Assembly: GCA_963807865.1 (NCBI GenBank)
Contig: CAWEDK010000021.1
Coordinates: 1-64,000, forward strand
Direction: 5' to 3'
Source: VAZQ01 sp963807865
Lineage (GTDB): Bacteria; Pseudomonadota; Alphaproteobacteria; Rhizobiales; Xanthobacteraceae
DNA length: 64,000 nt
Shown: positions 10,487-19,729 of the stretch, piece by piece
Layout of the letters: every line of letters starts with the position of its first letter
How positions within the stretch are numbered: the stretch's first letter is position 1
The notes under the pieces: model-generated
What the model saw: only the letters and a program-made list of their open reading frames with translations
Databases searched by the model: none
What the model was told of the DNA's origin: nothing
Position numbers and translations under genes: made by a program

Positions 10487-11806
10487 ATGTCGCTGCACCA
10501 GTCGATCGAGAATGCGCGGGCGGAGCGCATCGGCGCCGAGGGCGTCGCCGCCGCTGACCTCGCGGAAGCGTTGGCGCGCACCCGGGGCGCATTGGACTGG
10601 CTGCGCGCCCGGCACACTGACGGCAGTCTTCCGCTGCTGCGTTTGCCGGCCGCCCGCGACGATCTCGCCACGATCCGCGCCGCGGCCGCCCGCTTCACCG
10701 ACGGCGCCAGCGACATCGTCATTCTCGGCACGGGCGGATCGAGCCTCGGTGGCCAGACCCTGGCGCAGCTTGCCGGCCACGGTGTGCCCGCTCTCGGCGC
10801 GCTGCGCGACGGACCGCGGCTGCACTTCATGGACAACCTGGACGCCGACACCTTCTCGGCGATGCTCGCGAAGCTGCCGCTCGCCTCCACGCGCTTTGTC
10901 GCGATCTCGAAATCCGGCGGCACCGCCGAGACGCTGATGCAGACCATCGCGGCACTCACGGCCATCAAGGACGCCGGGCTCGCCGCCCGCATTCCCCACT
11001 CGTTTCTCGGACTCACCGAACCGGCGAAGAGCGGCAAACCAAACGGCTTGCGATCGCTGCTCGCGGCGCACCAGGTCGCGATGCTCGATCACGACACCGG
11101 CGTCGGCGGCCGCTTCTCGGTCTTGACCAATGTCGGCCTGCTGGCGGCGGCGTTGGTCGGTCTCGACATCGCGGCGATCCGCGCCGGTGCCGCAAATGCG
11201 CTTGCGCCCGTGCTGGAGCGCCGCGAGCCCGCCGAAGTGCCCGCCGCCGTCGGCGCAGCCCTTGCGGTCGCGCTCGCCGCCACCCGCCGCAAGAGCATTT
11301 CGGTTCTGATGGCGTATGCGGACCGGCTGGAGCGCTTCACCCGTTGGTACGTCCAGCTCTGGGCCGAAAGCCTCGGCAAGGACGGCAAAGGCACGACGCC
11401 GATCGCGGCGCTGGGTCCGGTCGATCAGCACAGCCAGCTTCAGCTCTACATGGCCGGCCCACGCGACAAGCTGATCACGGTGTTGACCGTGGCGAGCGCG
11501 GGACGCGGACCGCGCATGGCCGCCGACCTCGCGCGGCTGGCCGGCGAGCCCGAGTTCGGCGGCAAAACCATCGGCGATCTCGCCGCCGCCGAGGCCCGCG
11601 CGACCGCCGAAACGCTGGCCCGCAACGGCTGCCCGGTGCGGACGATGCACCTCGAACGGCTCGACGAAGCCACCCTGGGCGAATTGCTCATGCACTTCAT
11701 GCTGGAAACGATCATCGCCGCGCACCTGCTCGGCGTCGACCCGTTCGATCAGCCGGCCGTCGAAGAGGGCAAGGTGCTTGCGAAGCGCTACCTGACCGGC
11801 GGCTGA
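10487..11806 (+). CDS. pgi: Glucose-6-phosphate isomerase (short form)
   Basis: Interconverts glucose-6-phosphate and fructose-6-phosphate. About 439 codons, shorter than the ~550-residue enterobacterial enzyme but typical of alphaproteobacterial and thermophile-type forms. Visible landmarks are the sugar-phosphate loops DIVILGTGGSSLGGQTLAQ and FVAISKSGGTAETLMQ, GGRFSVLTNVGLL, and GPVDQHSQLQLYM holding the catalytic Glu/His neighbourhood. The start ATG at 10487 (MSLHQSIENARAE) is preferred over the in-frame GTG at 10466. It stands alone between the M16 pair and the subtilisin gene. Confidence 0.92.
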   Translation: MSLHQSIENARAERIGAEGVAAADLAEALARTRGALDWLRARHTDGSLPLLRLPAARDDLATIRAAAARFTDGASDIVILGTGGSSLGGQTLAQLAGHGVPALGALRDGPRLHFMDNLDADTFSAMLAKLPLASTRFVAISKSGGTAETLMQTIAALTAIKDAGLAARIPHSFLGLTEPAKSGKPNGLRSLLAAHQVAMLDHDTGVGGRFSVLTNVGLLAAALVGLDIAAIRAGAANALAPVLERREPAEVPAAVGAALAVALAATRRKSISVLMAYADRLERFTRWYVQLWAESLGKDGKGTTPIAALGPVDQHSQLQLYMAGPRDKLITVLTVASAGRGPRMAADLARLAGEPEFGGKTIGDLAAAEARATAETLARNGCPVRTMHLERLDEATLGELLMHFMLETIIAAHLLGVDPFDQPAVEEGKVLAKRYLTGG

Positions 11807-11983
11807 ACACGGCTCGCCCCCGCCGGCTCCCATTTGCGGCAAATCTGAGGCGCATTTTTCCTGATGGAACAATGACTTCGATCTTGCGGCACGCCCGCCG
11901 GTGAGGCACTCTGCCGTCTGGGGATTGCCGATTAGAAGTGCTCGCCGGGAGCGAGCGATGTCGCCGCGTCGGGGAGGCGTGCG

Positions 11984-13600
11984 ATGCATTCGGCCAGGAC
12001 GGGTTTCGACCACAGCAGTTCAGTCTCGCGGCTGATGTACTGGCCCGTGCTGGCGCTCGCGCTGGCGTTCGTACCAGCCGACGCGTTCGCGCAAATCCCG
12101 GGTCTTGGCGGCGGTAGTCCAATCGGTGGCATCGGCGGGCTCGGAAGCATCGGCGGCGTGGGCGGCAATCTCGGCAGCAATATCGGCGTGCCCGGGACGA
12201 GCGCGATCCCGCAGGGCCCGAGCACCAATCAGATCATCGGCCCCTCGCTCAGCATTCCGATCGGTGGCGGCGTGCCGGCCACCCTGCCGAATACGGACCC
12301 GCTGACCAATACCGTGACCAGCACGGTGCCGAACGCGATGTCACTTCCGGGCCGCACGCTCAATGGCGTCGGCAACACCGTCAACCAGGCGGTCCGCGAC
12401 GCGCCCCGTGCCCTGTCGCAAGGGCGTCGCAGCGGCGTTCCACCGGCCGGCGAGCAGCGCTTCGTCGCCGACGAGGTGGTGATCCGGCTGCCGTCGACTC
12501 TGACGACGCGCGTCATCGAAGACCTCGCCCGCCGCCATGGCCTCACGCGCGTCGAGTCGCATCGCATCGCGCTGACCGGCACCACCTTCCACCGCTGGCG
12601 CGTTCCCGCCGGGCGTTCCGTGCCGGACATGATCCGCGCGCTCGAGGCCGAAACCGGCGTAAGCGCCGCGCAACCGAATTATCGCTTTACCCTGGCGCAA
12701 CAGCCCGAGCAGCGCGCGAGTGCGCAACCGGTGACGCAGTACGCGCTCGCCAAGCTCAACGTGCCGCAGGCCCATCGCCTTGCCACCGGCGACCGGGTCC
12801 TGATCGCGGTGATCGATTCCGGTATCGATGCGTCGCATCCGGAGATCGACGGTTTCGTCGCAGCGAGCTTCGACGCGCTCAATTCCAAGGAGCCGCCGCA
12901 CTCACACGGCACCGCCATGGCGGGTGCGATTGTTGCGCATGCCCGGCTCACCGGCATCGCGCCCGCCGCCCGCATCCTGGCGATCCGCGCTTTCGGCGCA
13001 AAGAATACCGGCGCCGAAGGCACCACGCTCACCCTGTTGCGCGCGATCGACTGGGCGGTGGCGAACGGCGCCCGCGTCATCAACATGAGTTTCGCGGGAC
13101 CGAGCGATCCCGAGATCACGCTTGCCCTGGCGGCGGCTCACAAGAAGGGCATCGTGCTGATCGCTGCTGCCGGCAATGCCGGCGCCAATTCACCACCGCT
13201 GTTTCCGGCGTCGGACGCCAACGTCATTGCCGTCACCGCCACCGATGCCGAGGATAAGCTGTTCAAGCTCGCCAACCGCGGCAAGCACATCGCCGTCGCG
13301 GCCCCGGGCGTCCAAATTCTCACGCCATCCGTCAACGGCGGCTACCAGACGTCCACCGGCACATCGGTCGCGGCCGCGCAGGTCAGCGGCGTTGCCGCGC
13401 TGCTGCTCCAACGAAAGCGCGATCTCACGCCCGACGCGCTACGCAAGATACTGTTCGCCACCGCCACCGATCTCGGCCCCAAAGGGCGCGACGAGCAGTT
13501 CGGCGCCGGTCTCGCCGATGCGTTCCGGGCGGTGCAGGCGATCGACGCCATCGCGGCCCGCGGCACGACGCGCAACGCGAGCGCCGCACCGGCCCGCTAG
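11984..13600 (+). CDS. Secreted S8 (subtilisin-like) serine protease with glycine-rich N-terminal region
   Basis: The signal peptide (LALALAFVPADAFAQ) is followed by a low-complexity Gly/Ile/Ser region (about residues 38-110, for example GGIGGLGSIGGVGG). A prodomain-like segment comes next (FVADEVVIRLPSTL to QPNYRF), then the S8 catalytic domain. All triad blocks are present: Asp in IAVIDSGIDASHPEI (near 277), His in HSHGTAMAGAI (near 307) and Ser in STGTSVAAAQVSG (near 460), plus the oxyanion Asn in AAAGNAGANS. The gene is intact. Nothing shows a membrane anchor or sorting signal at the C terminus, which ends in Ala/Arg-rich sequence. Substrate unknown. Confidence 0.88.
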   Translation: MHSARTGFDHSSSVSRLMYWPVLALALAFVPADAFAQIPGLGGGSPIGGIGGLGSIGGVGGNLGSNIGVPGTSAIPQGPSTNQIIGPSLSIPIGGGVPATLPNTDPLTNTVTSTVPNAMSLPGRTLNGVGNTVNQAVRDAPRALSQGRRSGVPPAGEQRFVADEVVIRLPSTLTTRVIEDLARRHGLTRVESHRIALTGTTFHRWRVPAGRSVPDMIRALEAETGVSAAQPNYRFTLAQQPEQRASAQPVTQYALAKLNVPQAHRLATGDRVLIAVIDSGIDASHPEIDGFVAASFDALNSKEPPHSHGTAMAGAIVAHARLTGIAPAARILAIRAFGAKNTGAEGTTLTLLRAIDWAVANGARVINMSFAGPSDPEITLALAAAHKKGIVLIAAAGNAGANSPPLFPASDANVIAVTATDAEDKLFKLANRGKHIAVAAPGVQILTPSVNGGYQTSTGTSVAAAQVSGVAALLLQRKRDLTPDALRKILFATATDLGPKGRDEQFGAGLADAFRAVQAIDAIAARGTTRNASAAPAR

Positions 13601-13643
13601 CGGCGCAAGCGATTCGGCCGTAAATGTCGCTCCGGAGGAACAG

Positions 13644-14066
13644 ATGCTCCGGATCACCGACCACATCGCCATCGACGAGCGCGAACTCGAGGAGCAGTTC
13701 GTCCGCTCGTCCGGTCCGGGCGGGCAGAACGTCAACAAGCTCGCAACCGCCGTGCAGCTTCGCTTCGACGTGCGGCATTCGCCGTCGCTGCCGCACGACG
13801 TGCGCCTGCGGCTGGAGCGGCTTGCCGGACAGCGACTCACCAAGGACGGCGTGCTGGTCATTATCGCGCAACGCCACCGCACCCAGGAACGCAACCGCCA
13901 GGACGCACTCGACCGCCTGATCGAACTCATTCAACGCGCCGCGGTCGTGCCCAAGCGCCGCCGGCCGACCAAACCGACCGCCGGTTCCCGCAAGCGCCGC
14001 CTCGAGTCGAAAAAGCGTCGTGGAACTATCAAGGGGTTGCGACAAGCGAAGCCCGCGTTCGATTGA
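13644..14066 (+). CDS. arfB: Alternative ribosome-rescue factor / peptidyl-tRNA hydrolase ArfB
   Basis: Releases stalled ribosomes lacking a stop codon. The GGQ catalytic motif is in RSSGPGGQNVNKLAT (residues 26-28), and the basic C-terminal tail (PKRRRPTKPTAGSRKRRLESKKRRG) is the element that enters the empty mRNA channel in E. coli ArfB (YaeJ). At 140 residues the length is right for ArfB and too short for RF1 or RF2. GGAGGA at about 13633 is a good ribosome-binding site for ATG 13644. Confidence 0.93.
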   Translation: MLRITDHIAIDERELEEQFVRSSGPGGQNVNKLATAVQLRFDVRHSPSLPHDVRLRLERLAGQRLTKDGVLVIIAQRHRTQERNRQDALDRLIELIQRAAVVPKRRRPTKPTAGSRKRRLESKKRRGTIKGLRQAKPAFD

Positions 14067-14176
14067 TTTTCCGGTAATCGCGGACTTCGGAACAGCGGGG
14101 ATATCACCGCCGCCCGCCGCCGCCCCACGCTATAAGCGTCCATCCGGCGCGCGCTGATTCGCCGAAGGACTTTCGC

Positions 14177-15994
14177 ATGCCCGTCCGCCAGCTGTCCGAA
14201 GGCATGGTCAACCGCATCGCCGCAGGCGAAGTGGTCGAACGCCCGGCGAGCGTCGTCAAGGAACTGGTGGAGAACGCGCTCGATGCCGGCGCGAGCCGCA
14301 TCGAGGTCGTGACCGACGGCGGCGGTCGGCGCCTCATCCGCGTGACCGACGACGGCGACGGCATGACGCGCGAAGATCTGGTGCTCTCGGTCGAGCGCCA
14401 CGCCACCTCGAAACTGCCGGACGACGATCTGCTCGATATCCGCACGCTGGGTTTTCGCGGCGAGGCCCTGCCGTCGATCGGCGCGGTGGCGCGGCTTGCG
14501 ATCACCACCCGGCACGCCCGCGAGCCGCACGCCTGGGCGCTCGACGTCACGGGCGGCGACAAGGGGGAACCGCGCCCCGCGGCGCTCGGCGAAGGCACGC
14601 GCGTCGAGGTGCGCGACCTGTTCTATGCCACTCCGGCGCGGTTGAAATTTCTCAAGTCCGAGCGTTCCGAGGGCGAGGCGATCCGCGAGGTGGTCCGCCG
14701 GCTGGCGATGAGCCGGCCCGATGTCGCCTTCACGCTGGCGGGCGAGGAGCGCAGCCCTGTCACCTGGCCGGCCGCCCTGCCCGGCGCGCCCGGCCGGCTC
14801 GCCCGGCTTGCCGCCATTCTGGGCGCCGAATTCCAGGCCAACGCCGTCGAGGTCACGGGCGGGCGCGAAGGCCTGCGCGTCGACGGCTTCGCCGCGCTGC
14901 CGACGCTCTCGCGCGCCAATTCGCTCGGGCAGTATCTGTTCGTCAACGGTCGGCCGGTGCGGGACAAGCTGCTGATCGGCGTCGTGCGGGCCGCCTACGC
15001 GGACTACTTGCCGCGCGACCGTCATCCGATCGTCGCGCTGTTCGTCACGGTCGATCCGCGCGAGGTCGACGTCAACGTGCATCCTGCAAAAGCCGAGGTG
15101 CGGTTTCGCGATCCCGGCCTGGCGCGCTCGCTGCTGATCCGTGCGCTGCAGGAGGCGCTGGCCCGCGATGGCCAGCGCAGCGCGACCACCGGCGGCAGTG
15201 CCACCATCGCGGCATTCCGCCTGCCCGCAACGCCGCAGCGCGGCTGGGACTGGCGGCGGTCGCCCGCGCGCCCCGATTCCCGCGCCTTCCCGGTCGCGTC
15301 GCGCGGATCAGCCGGGCTGGGCTTTGCCGAAGCCGCGCAAGCTGCGTTCGATGTCGGCGCACCCAGCGCCGACGCTCAGGCCGATGTCGTGGATGCCGCT
15401 CCCGAGCTGCTCGACCGGCCGCTCGGCGCTGCGCGCGCGCAGGTCCACGAAGCCTACATCGTGGCGCAGACGCGGCATGGCATCGTGATCGTCGACCAGC
15501 ACGCCGCGCATGAGCGCATCGTCTACGAGCGATTGAAGGCCGCAATCGAAAAGACCGGCCTTGCCCGCCAGATCCTGCTCATCCCCGAGATCGTCGAGCT
15601 TGACGAAGCCGACGTCGAGCGGCTGGTGGCACGGGCGGAAGAGCTTGCACGCTTCGGCCTCGCCATCGAGTTGTTCGGACCGGGCGCCGTCGCGGTCCGC
15701 GAGACGCCCGAGCTCCTGGGCGAGATCGATGCGCAGGCGCTGGTGCGCAATCTCGCCGAGCACATGGCCGAATGGGACGAGGCGCTGCCGCTCGAGCGCC
15801 GGCTGATGCACGTCGCCGCCACCATGGCGTGCCATGGCTCGGTGCGCGCCGGCCGCCGCCTCAAGGCCGAAGAGATGAACGCGCTGCTGCGCGAGATGGA
15901 AGCGACGCCAAATTCCGGCCAATGCAATCACGGACGGCCGACCTACGTCGAGCTCAAGCTGTCGGACATCGAGCGGTTGTTCGGCCGGCGCTGA
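14177..15994 (+). CDS. mutL: DNA mismatch repair protein MutL
   Basis: Couples MutS mismatch recognition to strand removal. The N-terminal GHKL ATPase motifs are ELVENALDAGAS (Asn about 33), TDDGDGM (about 57-62) and LGFRGEALPSI. A variable linker (about 330-420) precedes the C-terminal dimerisation and nuclease domain. That domain has the metal-binding endonuclease motif DQHAAHERIVYE (near 439), CHGSVRAGRRL and GQCNHGRPTY, as in MutL proteins of bacteria lacking MutH. Intact, 605 codons. Confidence 0.96.
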   Translation: MPVRQLSEGMVNRIAAGEVVERPASVVKELVENALDAGASRIEVVTDGGGRRLIRVTDDGDGMTREDLVLSVERHATSKLPDDDLLDIRTLGFRGEALPSIGAVARLAITTRHAREPHAWALDVTGGDKGEPRPAALGEGTRVEVRDLFYATPARLKFLKSERSEGEAIREVVRRLAMSRPDVAFTLAGEERSPVTWPAALPGAPGRLARLAAILGAEFQANAVEVTGGREGLRVDGFAALPTLSRANSLGQYLFVNGRPVRDKLLIGVVRAAYADYLPRDRHPIVALFVTVDPREVDVNVHPAKAEVRFRDPGLARSLLIRALQEALARDGQRSATTGGSATIAAFRLPATPQRGWDWRRSPARPDSRAFPVASRGSAGLGFAEAAQAAFDVGAPSADAQADVVDAAPELLDRPLGAARAQVHEAYIVAQTRHGIVIVDQHAAHERIVYERLKAAIEKTGLARQILLIPEIVELDEADVERLVARAEELARFGLAIELFGPGAVAVRETPELLGEIDAQALVRNLAEHMAEWDEALPLERRLMHVAATMACHGSVRAGRRLKAEEMNALLREMEATPNSGQCNHGRPTYVELKLSDIERLFGRR

Positions 15995-16006
15995 ACGCTC
16001 GGCTCG

Positions 16007-16868
16007 CTACTTGGCGCCGCCGAGGAAATCCCTGATCCATTCGGCGTAGTCACCGTGGCGGGTGACGCGCTTCATCAGGTCCGCCGACGGCAGGTTCTTC
16101 AGTTCGCGAACCGCGACGCCCTCTCGCAACGCCTTCAAGGTCTCGTAGGCGGCCTGCACCGTCGACATGAACGGTGCGTGCGTCTGTAGACAGATGCGCA
16201 CGTTGCGGGCGCTGAGATAATCCAGATCGTAGAGCTCGTCACCGGCGCCGCCGAGAAACAACGGCAGCTTCACCGCCGCCGAAATGGTGTCGAGCTGCGC
16301 GCGGGTCTTGACGCCGGTCATGAACAGCATGTCGACGCCGACCGCCTCGTAGGCCTTGAGCCGCGCGATCGTGTCGTCGATGCCACTGATGCTCAGCGCG
16401 CTGGTGCGGCCCACGATGACGAGGCGCGGATCCTGCCGGCCAGCGATTGCGGCCCGCATCTTGCCGACGCCCTCCGCAATCGGGATCAGCTTCGGCCCGC
16501 TCTCGCCGTAGGCCATGGGCAGTTGAGTATCCTCGATCGTCAGCGCGGCGACGCCTGCGGTCTCCAGTTCCTCGACCGTGCGCTTGGCATTGAGGGCATT
16601 GCCGTAGCCATGATCGGCGTCGACCAGCAGCGGCATCCTGGTCGCGCGGTTGATCCGGAGCGCCAGTTCGGCGAATTCACTCAGCGTCAGGACAACGATG
16701 TCGGGGGCGCCCAGCACCGCGAGCGATGCAACCGAACCGGCAAACATGCCGGCCTCGAAACCCAAATCCTCCGCAATGCGCGCGGAGATCGGATCGTAGA
16801 CCGATCCGGGGTAGATGCAGCGCGCGCCATTGATGATTGCGCGCAGACGCTCGCGCCGATCAGTCCAG
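16007..16868 (-). CDS. Isocitrate lyase/PEP mutase family enzyme (oxaloacetate-decarboxylase-like)
   Basis: A (beta/alpha)8 lyase of about 287 residues. The metal-site motif LLVDADHGYGNALNA and the acidic TIEDTQLP are present, whereas the KKCGH motif of true isocitrate lyase is absent. The pattern and length resemble the PA4872-type oxaloacetate decarboxylase branch, but the substrate (oxaloacetate, methylisocitrate or a phosphonate) cannot be fixed from sequence alone. ATG 16868 is chosen because AGGGGG lies just upstream on that strand. It converges on mutL with a 12-bp gap. Confidence 0.8.
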
Positions 16869-17270
16869 TCCATGCATCCCCCTAAAGCCGACGCAGCCAC
16901 CGTGTCGCGCGTTCCGGGGCCTGTCAACGTTACGGCAGCGAAGTCCTGCCGTTCTATCGCGTGTGAAGTTCGCGCCCGATGTCTGAGATGCGCCCGCTGG
17001 CTTCGTCGGGAACGACGGCCCAGGATCGTCAAGTCCTGCCAGCATTCTCGCTCGCCGCTCGTGGCGTCGTCCTTCCCGGACTGACGCTGTCGGTCCCGGA
17101 ATACCGCTGGATAATTCAATTTAATCGGTTATGTTAATTTTACGTCGAAGGCATAACGAATTTATGTCTCGCCGTTAGAGAAGCACCTCCGGCGACGGAG
17201 GAACGAGCAACGAGTAACCGGAACTTCTGCGCGACGGCCGTTCAAGAGCCGGGCGCCTGGGGGGAGACGC
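16869..17270. other. Divergent intergenic region with an AT-rich block
   Basis: 402 bp between the leftward lyase and the rightward methyltransferase. Positions 17100-17170 are conspicuously AT-rich for this genome (TTCAATTTAATCGG, then GTTAATTTTACG), a plausible promoter zone. I see no supported gene; open frames here lack start context and family resemblance. Confidence 0.45.
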
Positions 17271-17969
17271 GTGACCTATCAGTGGGTGGACTGCGAACGG
17301 GCGTTCATCGCCCGCCGCTACGATCGCATGGCCGGATTGATCGGCCTGTTTGACTGGCTCCTGTTCGTGCCGCCGAAGTTGCGCCGGCAGGCGGCCGAAA
17401 CCCTCGAACTCAGACCCGGCGACCGCGTGCTGGAAATCGGCTGCGGCACCGGCCGCAATTTCCCGCACCTGCGCGAGCAGGTGGGACCTTCGGGCCGCGT
17501 CTACGGGGTCGATCTCTCGACCGGAATGCTGCGACGCGCGGAAGCGTTGTGCGAGCGCGAACGCTGGTCGAACATCTCGCTCGTCCAGGCCGATGCGGCC
17601 GAATACGTGGCGCCCGAACCGCTCGACGGCGTGATCTTCGGCCTGTCCTACAACACCATGCCGCATCACCGGTCGGTGCTCGACCATGCCTGGAAACAGC
17701 TGCGGCCGGGCGGCCGTCTGGTGATCGTCGATGCCAAGCTGCCGACAATCGGCGGCGACCTCGTGCTGCCGTTCAGCCTCTGGTTGATGAAGCGCACGAT
17801 GCTGGGCAATCCGCTGGTCAAGCCGTGGCGCGACCTGGCCGAGATCGGTGGCGATTTCCAGATGTCCGAGTTCCTGTTCGGCTCCTATTACATTTGCCGG
17901 GCGACCAAGCCGGCCGTGGCGGACGGCGCCACGGCCGGCGCACCGTGGCAGATGATCGCTGCCGAATAG
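17271..17969 (+). CDS. Class I SAM-dependent methyltransferase
   Basis: About 232 residues. Motif I is DRVLEIGCGTGRNFPHL, followed by an acidic residue after the second strand in VYGVDLSTGML, motif II around LDGVIFGLSYNTMP and post-motif LRPGGRLVIVDAKLP. The closest remembered pattern is the UbiE/PmtA-like small-molecule or lipid methyltransferase group. A hydrophobic stretch (DLVLPFSLWLM) and a start-proximal LIGLFDWLLFV could favour membrane association, which would fit a phospholipid substrate; this is inference. The start is GTG 17271 behind GGGGAG. Confidence 0.8.
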   Translation: MTYQWVDCERAFIARRYDRMAGLIGLFDWLLFVPPKLRRQAAETLELRPGDRVLEIGCGTGRNFPHLREQVGPSGRVYGVDLSTGMLRRAEALCERERWSNISLVQADAAEYVAPEPLDGVIFGLSYNTMPHHRSVLDHAWKQLRPGGRLVIVDAKLPTIGGDLVLPFSLWLMKRTMLGNPLVKPWRDLAEIGGDFQMSEFLFGSYYICRATKPAVADGATAGAPWQMIAAE

Positions 17970-18071
17970 GGCCCGCCAGACTGCGGCCCGCGCGACACAG
18001 CGGCCGCAATAACGCCGTCGCCACACTATGGCCGCTTGCCCCGAAACGGCGGCGCACCGAAAATGGCCGCC

Positions 18072-18365
18072 ATGAAGCGGCTCGCTGCAACACTCTGGAT
18101 CTGCTTTGGGGCGTATTGCGGATACCAGACCAACACCGCCCCGCTCGCCTTCGGCATGACGCTGGAACAGGCGTCGGACGTGCTTGGCGTGCCGCTGGTC
18201 TATCTGTCGGGCCCTAAGGGATCGGAGATCTTCCTGGCTTACGGCACAGCCGGCGCCATGCCGCAGATCCTGCCGATCCAGTCGGCCGTCGCCCTGCAAT
18301 TCCGCAAAGGCCGGTTGACCGGCTGGAAGAAAGATTGGCAGGTCGGGCGTCCGTTCCCCTTCTAG
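18072..18365 (+). CDS. Small secreted protein of unknown function
   Basis: About 97 residues beginning MKRLAATLWICFGAY (signal-peptide-like; the in-frame ATG at 18063 adds three residues). It continues APLAFGMTLEQASDVLGVPLVY, a short helix-turn pattern reminiscent of SmpA/OmlA-type periplasmic modules, and ends QVGRPFPF. The resemblance is weak, so no function is assigned. It is intact and lies between the methyltransferase and the luciferase-like gene in the same direction. Confidence 0.6.
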   Translation: MKRLAATLWICFGAYCGYQTNTAPLAFGMTLEQASDVLGVPLVYLSGPKGSEIFLAYGTAGAMPQILPIQSAVALQFRKGRLTGWKKDWQVGRPFPF

Positions 18366-18393
18366 GACCTGTGCGTCCGTATCCGGCTGACCT

Positions 18394-19395
18394 GTGACCC
18401 CACTTTCCGTCCTCGATCTGTCGCCGGTCGCCGCCGGCATCTCCGGCGCCGTCTCGTTGCGCAACTCGCTCGACCTCGCCAAGCTCGCGGATGAGCTTGG
18501 CTACACCCGCTATTGGGTGGCCGAGCATCACAACCTGCCGTCGATCGCCAGTTCCGCTCCCGACATCATGATTGGCCAGATCGCCGCGATCACCAACCGC
18601 ATCCGCGTCGGATCGGGTGGCGTCATGCTGCCGAACCATGCGCCGCTGATGGTCGCGGAACAATTCAAAGTGCTCGAAGCGCTGTTTCCCGGCCGCATCG
18701 ATCTCGGCCTGGGACGCGCGCCCGGAACCGACCCGGTCACCTCGTACGCGCTGCGGCGACGGCAGGACAACGCGGATGATTTCCTCGAGCGCTTCCAAGA
18801 GTTGATGCTGTTCGAATCGCGCGGCTTCCCGGAAGGCCACCCGTTCCGCAATATCCGCGCCATGCCGGCCGACGTTCCGTTGCCGCCGATCTGGCTGCTG
18901 GGCTCGAGCGACTACAGCGCGCAACTCGCCGCCATGGTCGGCATGGGTTACTCGTTCGCCTATCATTTTTCCGACCTCGATCCGCGCGGGCCGATGCTGG
19001 CCTATCGCGAACAGTTCAAGCCGTCGGCCACGCTCGACAAGCCCTACGCCATCCTCGGCTGCGCGGCAGTGTGCGCCGAGACCGACGAGGAAGCGGATCG
19101 ACTGGCTTCCACCATCGATCTCAACTTCGTCCGTCGGCGGCGCGGCGAGTATCTCGAGCTTGCAAGCCCGGAGGAAGCTGTCGCGCATCCCTACTCACCT
19201 GTCGAACGCGGATTGATCGCGCGCAATCGCGCGCGCCTCGTCGTCGGATCGAAAGCAACGGTGCGCGCACGCCTGACGACGCTGATCGATGCGACGCAGG
19301 CCGACGAGGTGATGGTGACGACCATGCTGTATCACCACGCCGATCGCCGGCGCTCCTACGAATTGCTCGCCGAGGAGTTCGGGCTGCGCCATTGA
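18394..19395 (+). CDS. Luciferase-like (LLM class) flavin-dependent oxidoreductase
   Basis: About 333 residues of the bacterial luciferase TIM-barrel fold. Landmarks are TRYWVAEHHNLPSIASSAPDI, RIRVGSGGVMLPNHAPL and FPGRIDLGLGRAPGTDP, typical of the group-1 (TIGR03558-type) FMN-using oxidoreductases related to E. coli YhbW. It presumably uses reduced flavin supplied by another enzyme; the substrate is unknown. GTG start at 18394. The 3' end is followed by a large palindromic repeat. Confidence 0.88.
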   Translation: MTPLSVLDLSPVAAGISGAVSLRNSLDLAKLADELGYTRYWVAEHHNLPSIASSAPDIMIGQIAAITNRIRVGSGGVMLPNHAPLMVAEQFKVLEALFPGRIDLGLGRAPGTDPVTSYALRRRQDNADDFLERFQELMLFESRGFPEGHPFRNIRAMPADVPLPPIWLLGSSDYSAQLAAMVGMGYSFAYHFSDLDPRGPMLAYREQFKPSATLDKPYAILGCAAVCAETDEEADRLASTIDLNFVRRRRGEYLELASPEEAVAHPYSPVERGLIARNRARLVVGSKATVRARLTTLIDATQADEVMVTTMLYHHADRRRSYELLAEEFGLRH

Positions 19396-19405
19396 AGAAG
19401 TGTCG

Positions 19406-19530
19406 TGTGTCCCGGGCGCAGCGCAGCACGATAGTGGTGCGCTGCAGACCCGGACCGTCACGAACTCCGCCTCTTTGGCGGTCCCGGGTCAGCGCAGCAG
19501 CATTTCATGCTGCAGCGCGCCCGGGACACA
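19406..19530. repeat. Large compound palindromic repeat (cloverleaf-like)
   Basis: The outer arms TGTGTCCCGGGCGC (19406-19419) and GCGCCCGGGACACA (19517-19530) are perfect 14-bp complements 125 bp end to end. Inside are two smaller imperfect hairpins: GCAGCGCAGCAC with GTGGTGCGCTGC around 19417-19444, and AGCGCAGCAGCA with TGCTGCAGCGC around 19491-19518. Elements of this kind recur in Bradyrhizobium-type genomes. It fills most of the gene-free stretch 19396-19729; the rest of that gap holds the importer promoter region and nothing else I can name. Confidence 0.75.
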
Positions 19531-19729
19531 CTGTGCATCACGATGCGACAAACCGCCCGTGGGGCGGCTGCCCTCGTCCGACTAATGGCGGATAAAATCT
19601 CCCTGACAAGCCATGCGGTTTTGATCTAGACTTGCAGCGCGGATGTGAAGCCAGAGGGCCGTCCCACGCAAGCGACGGCTACAAATAATTTCGGCGATGT
19701 CCGCAGCGGGAACCCATGGGAGGATTCCA

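Noticed and set aside
10469..12013. A 514-codon leftward open frame opposite pgi
   Set aside because: It is the antisense reading of an intact, convincing pgi gene. High-GC codon use keeps the opposite strand open.
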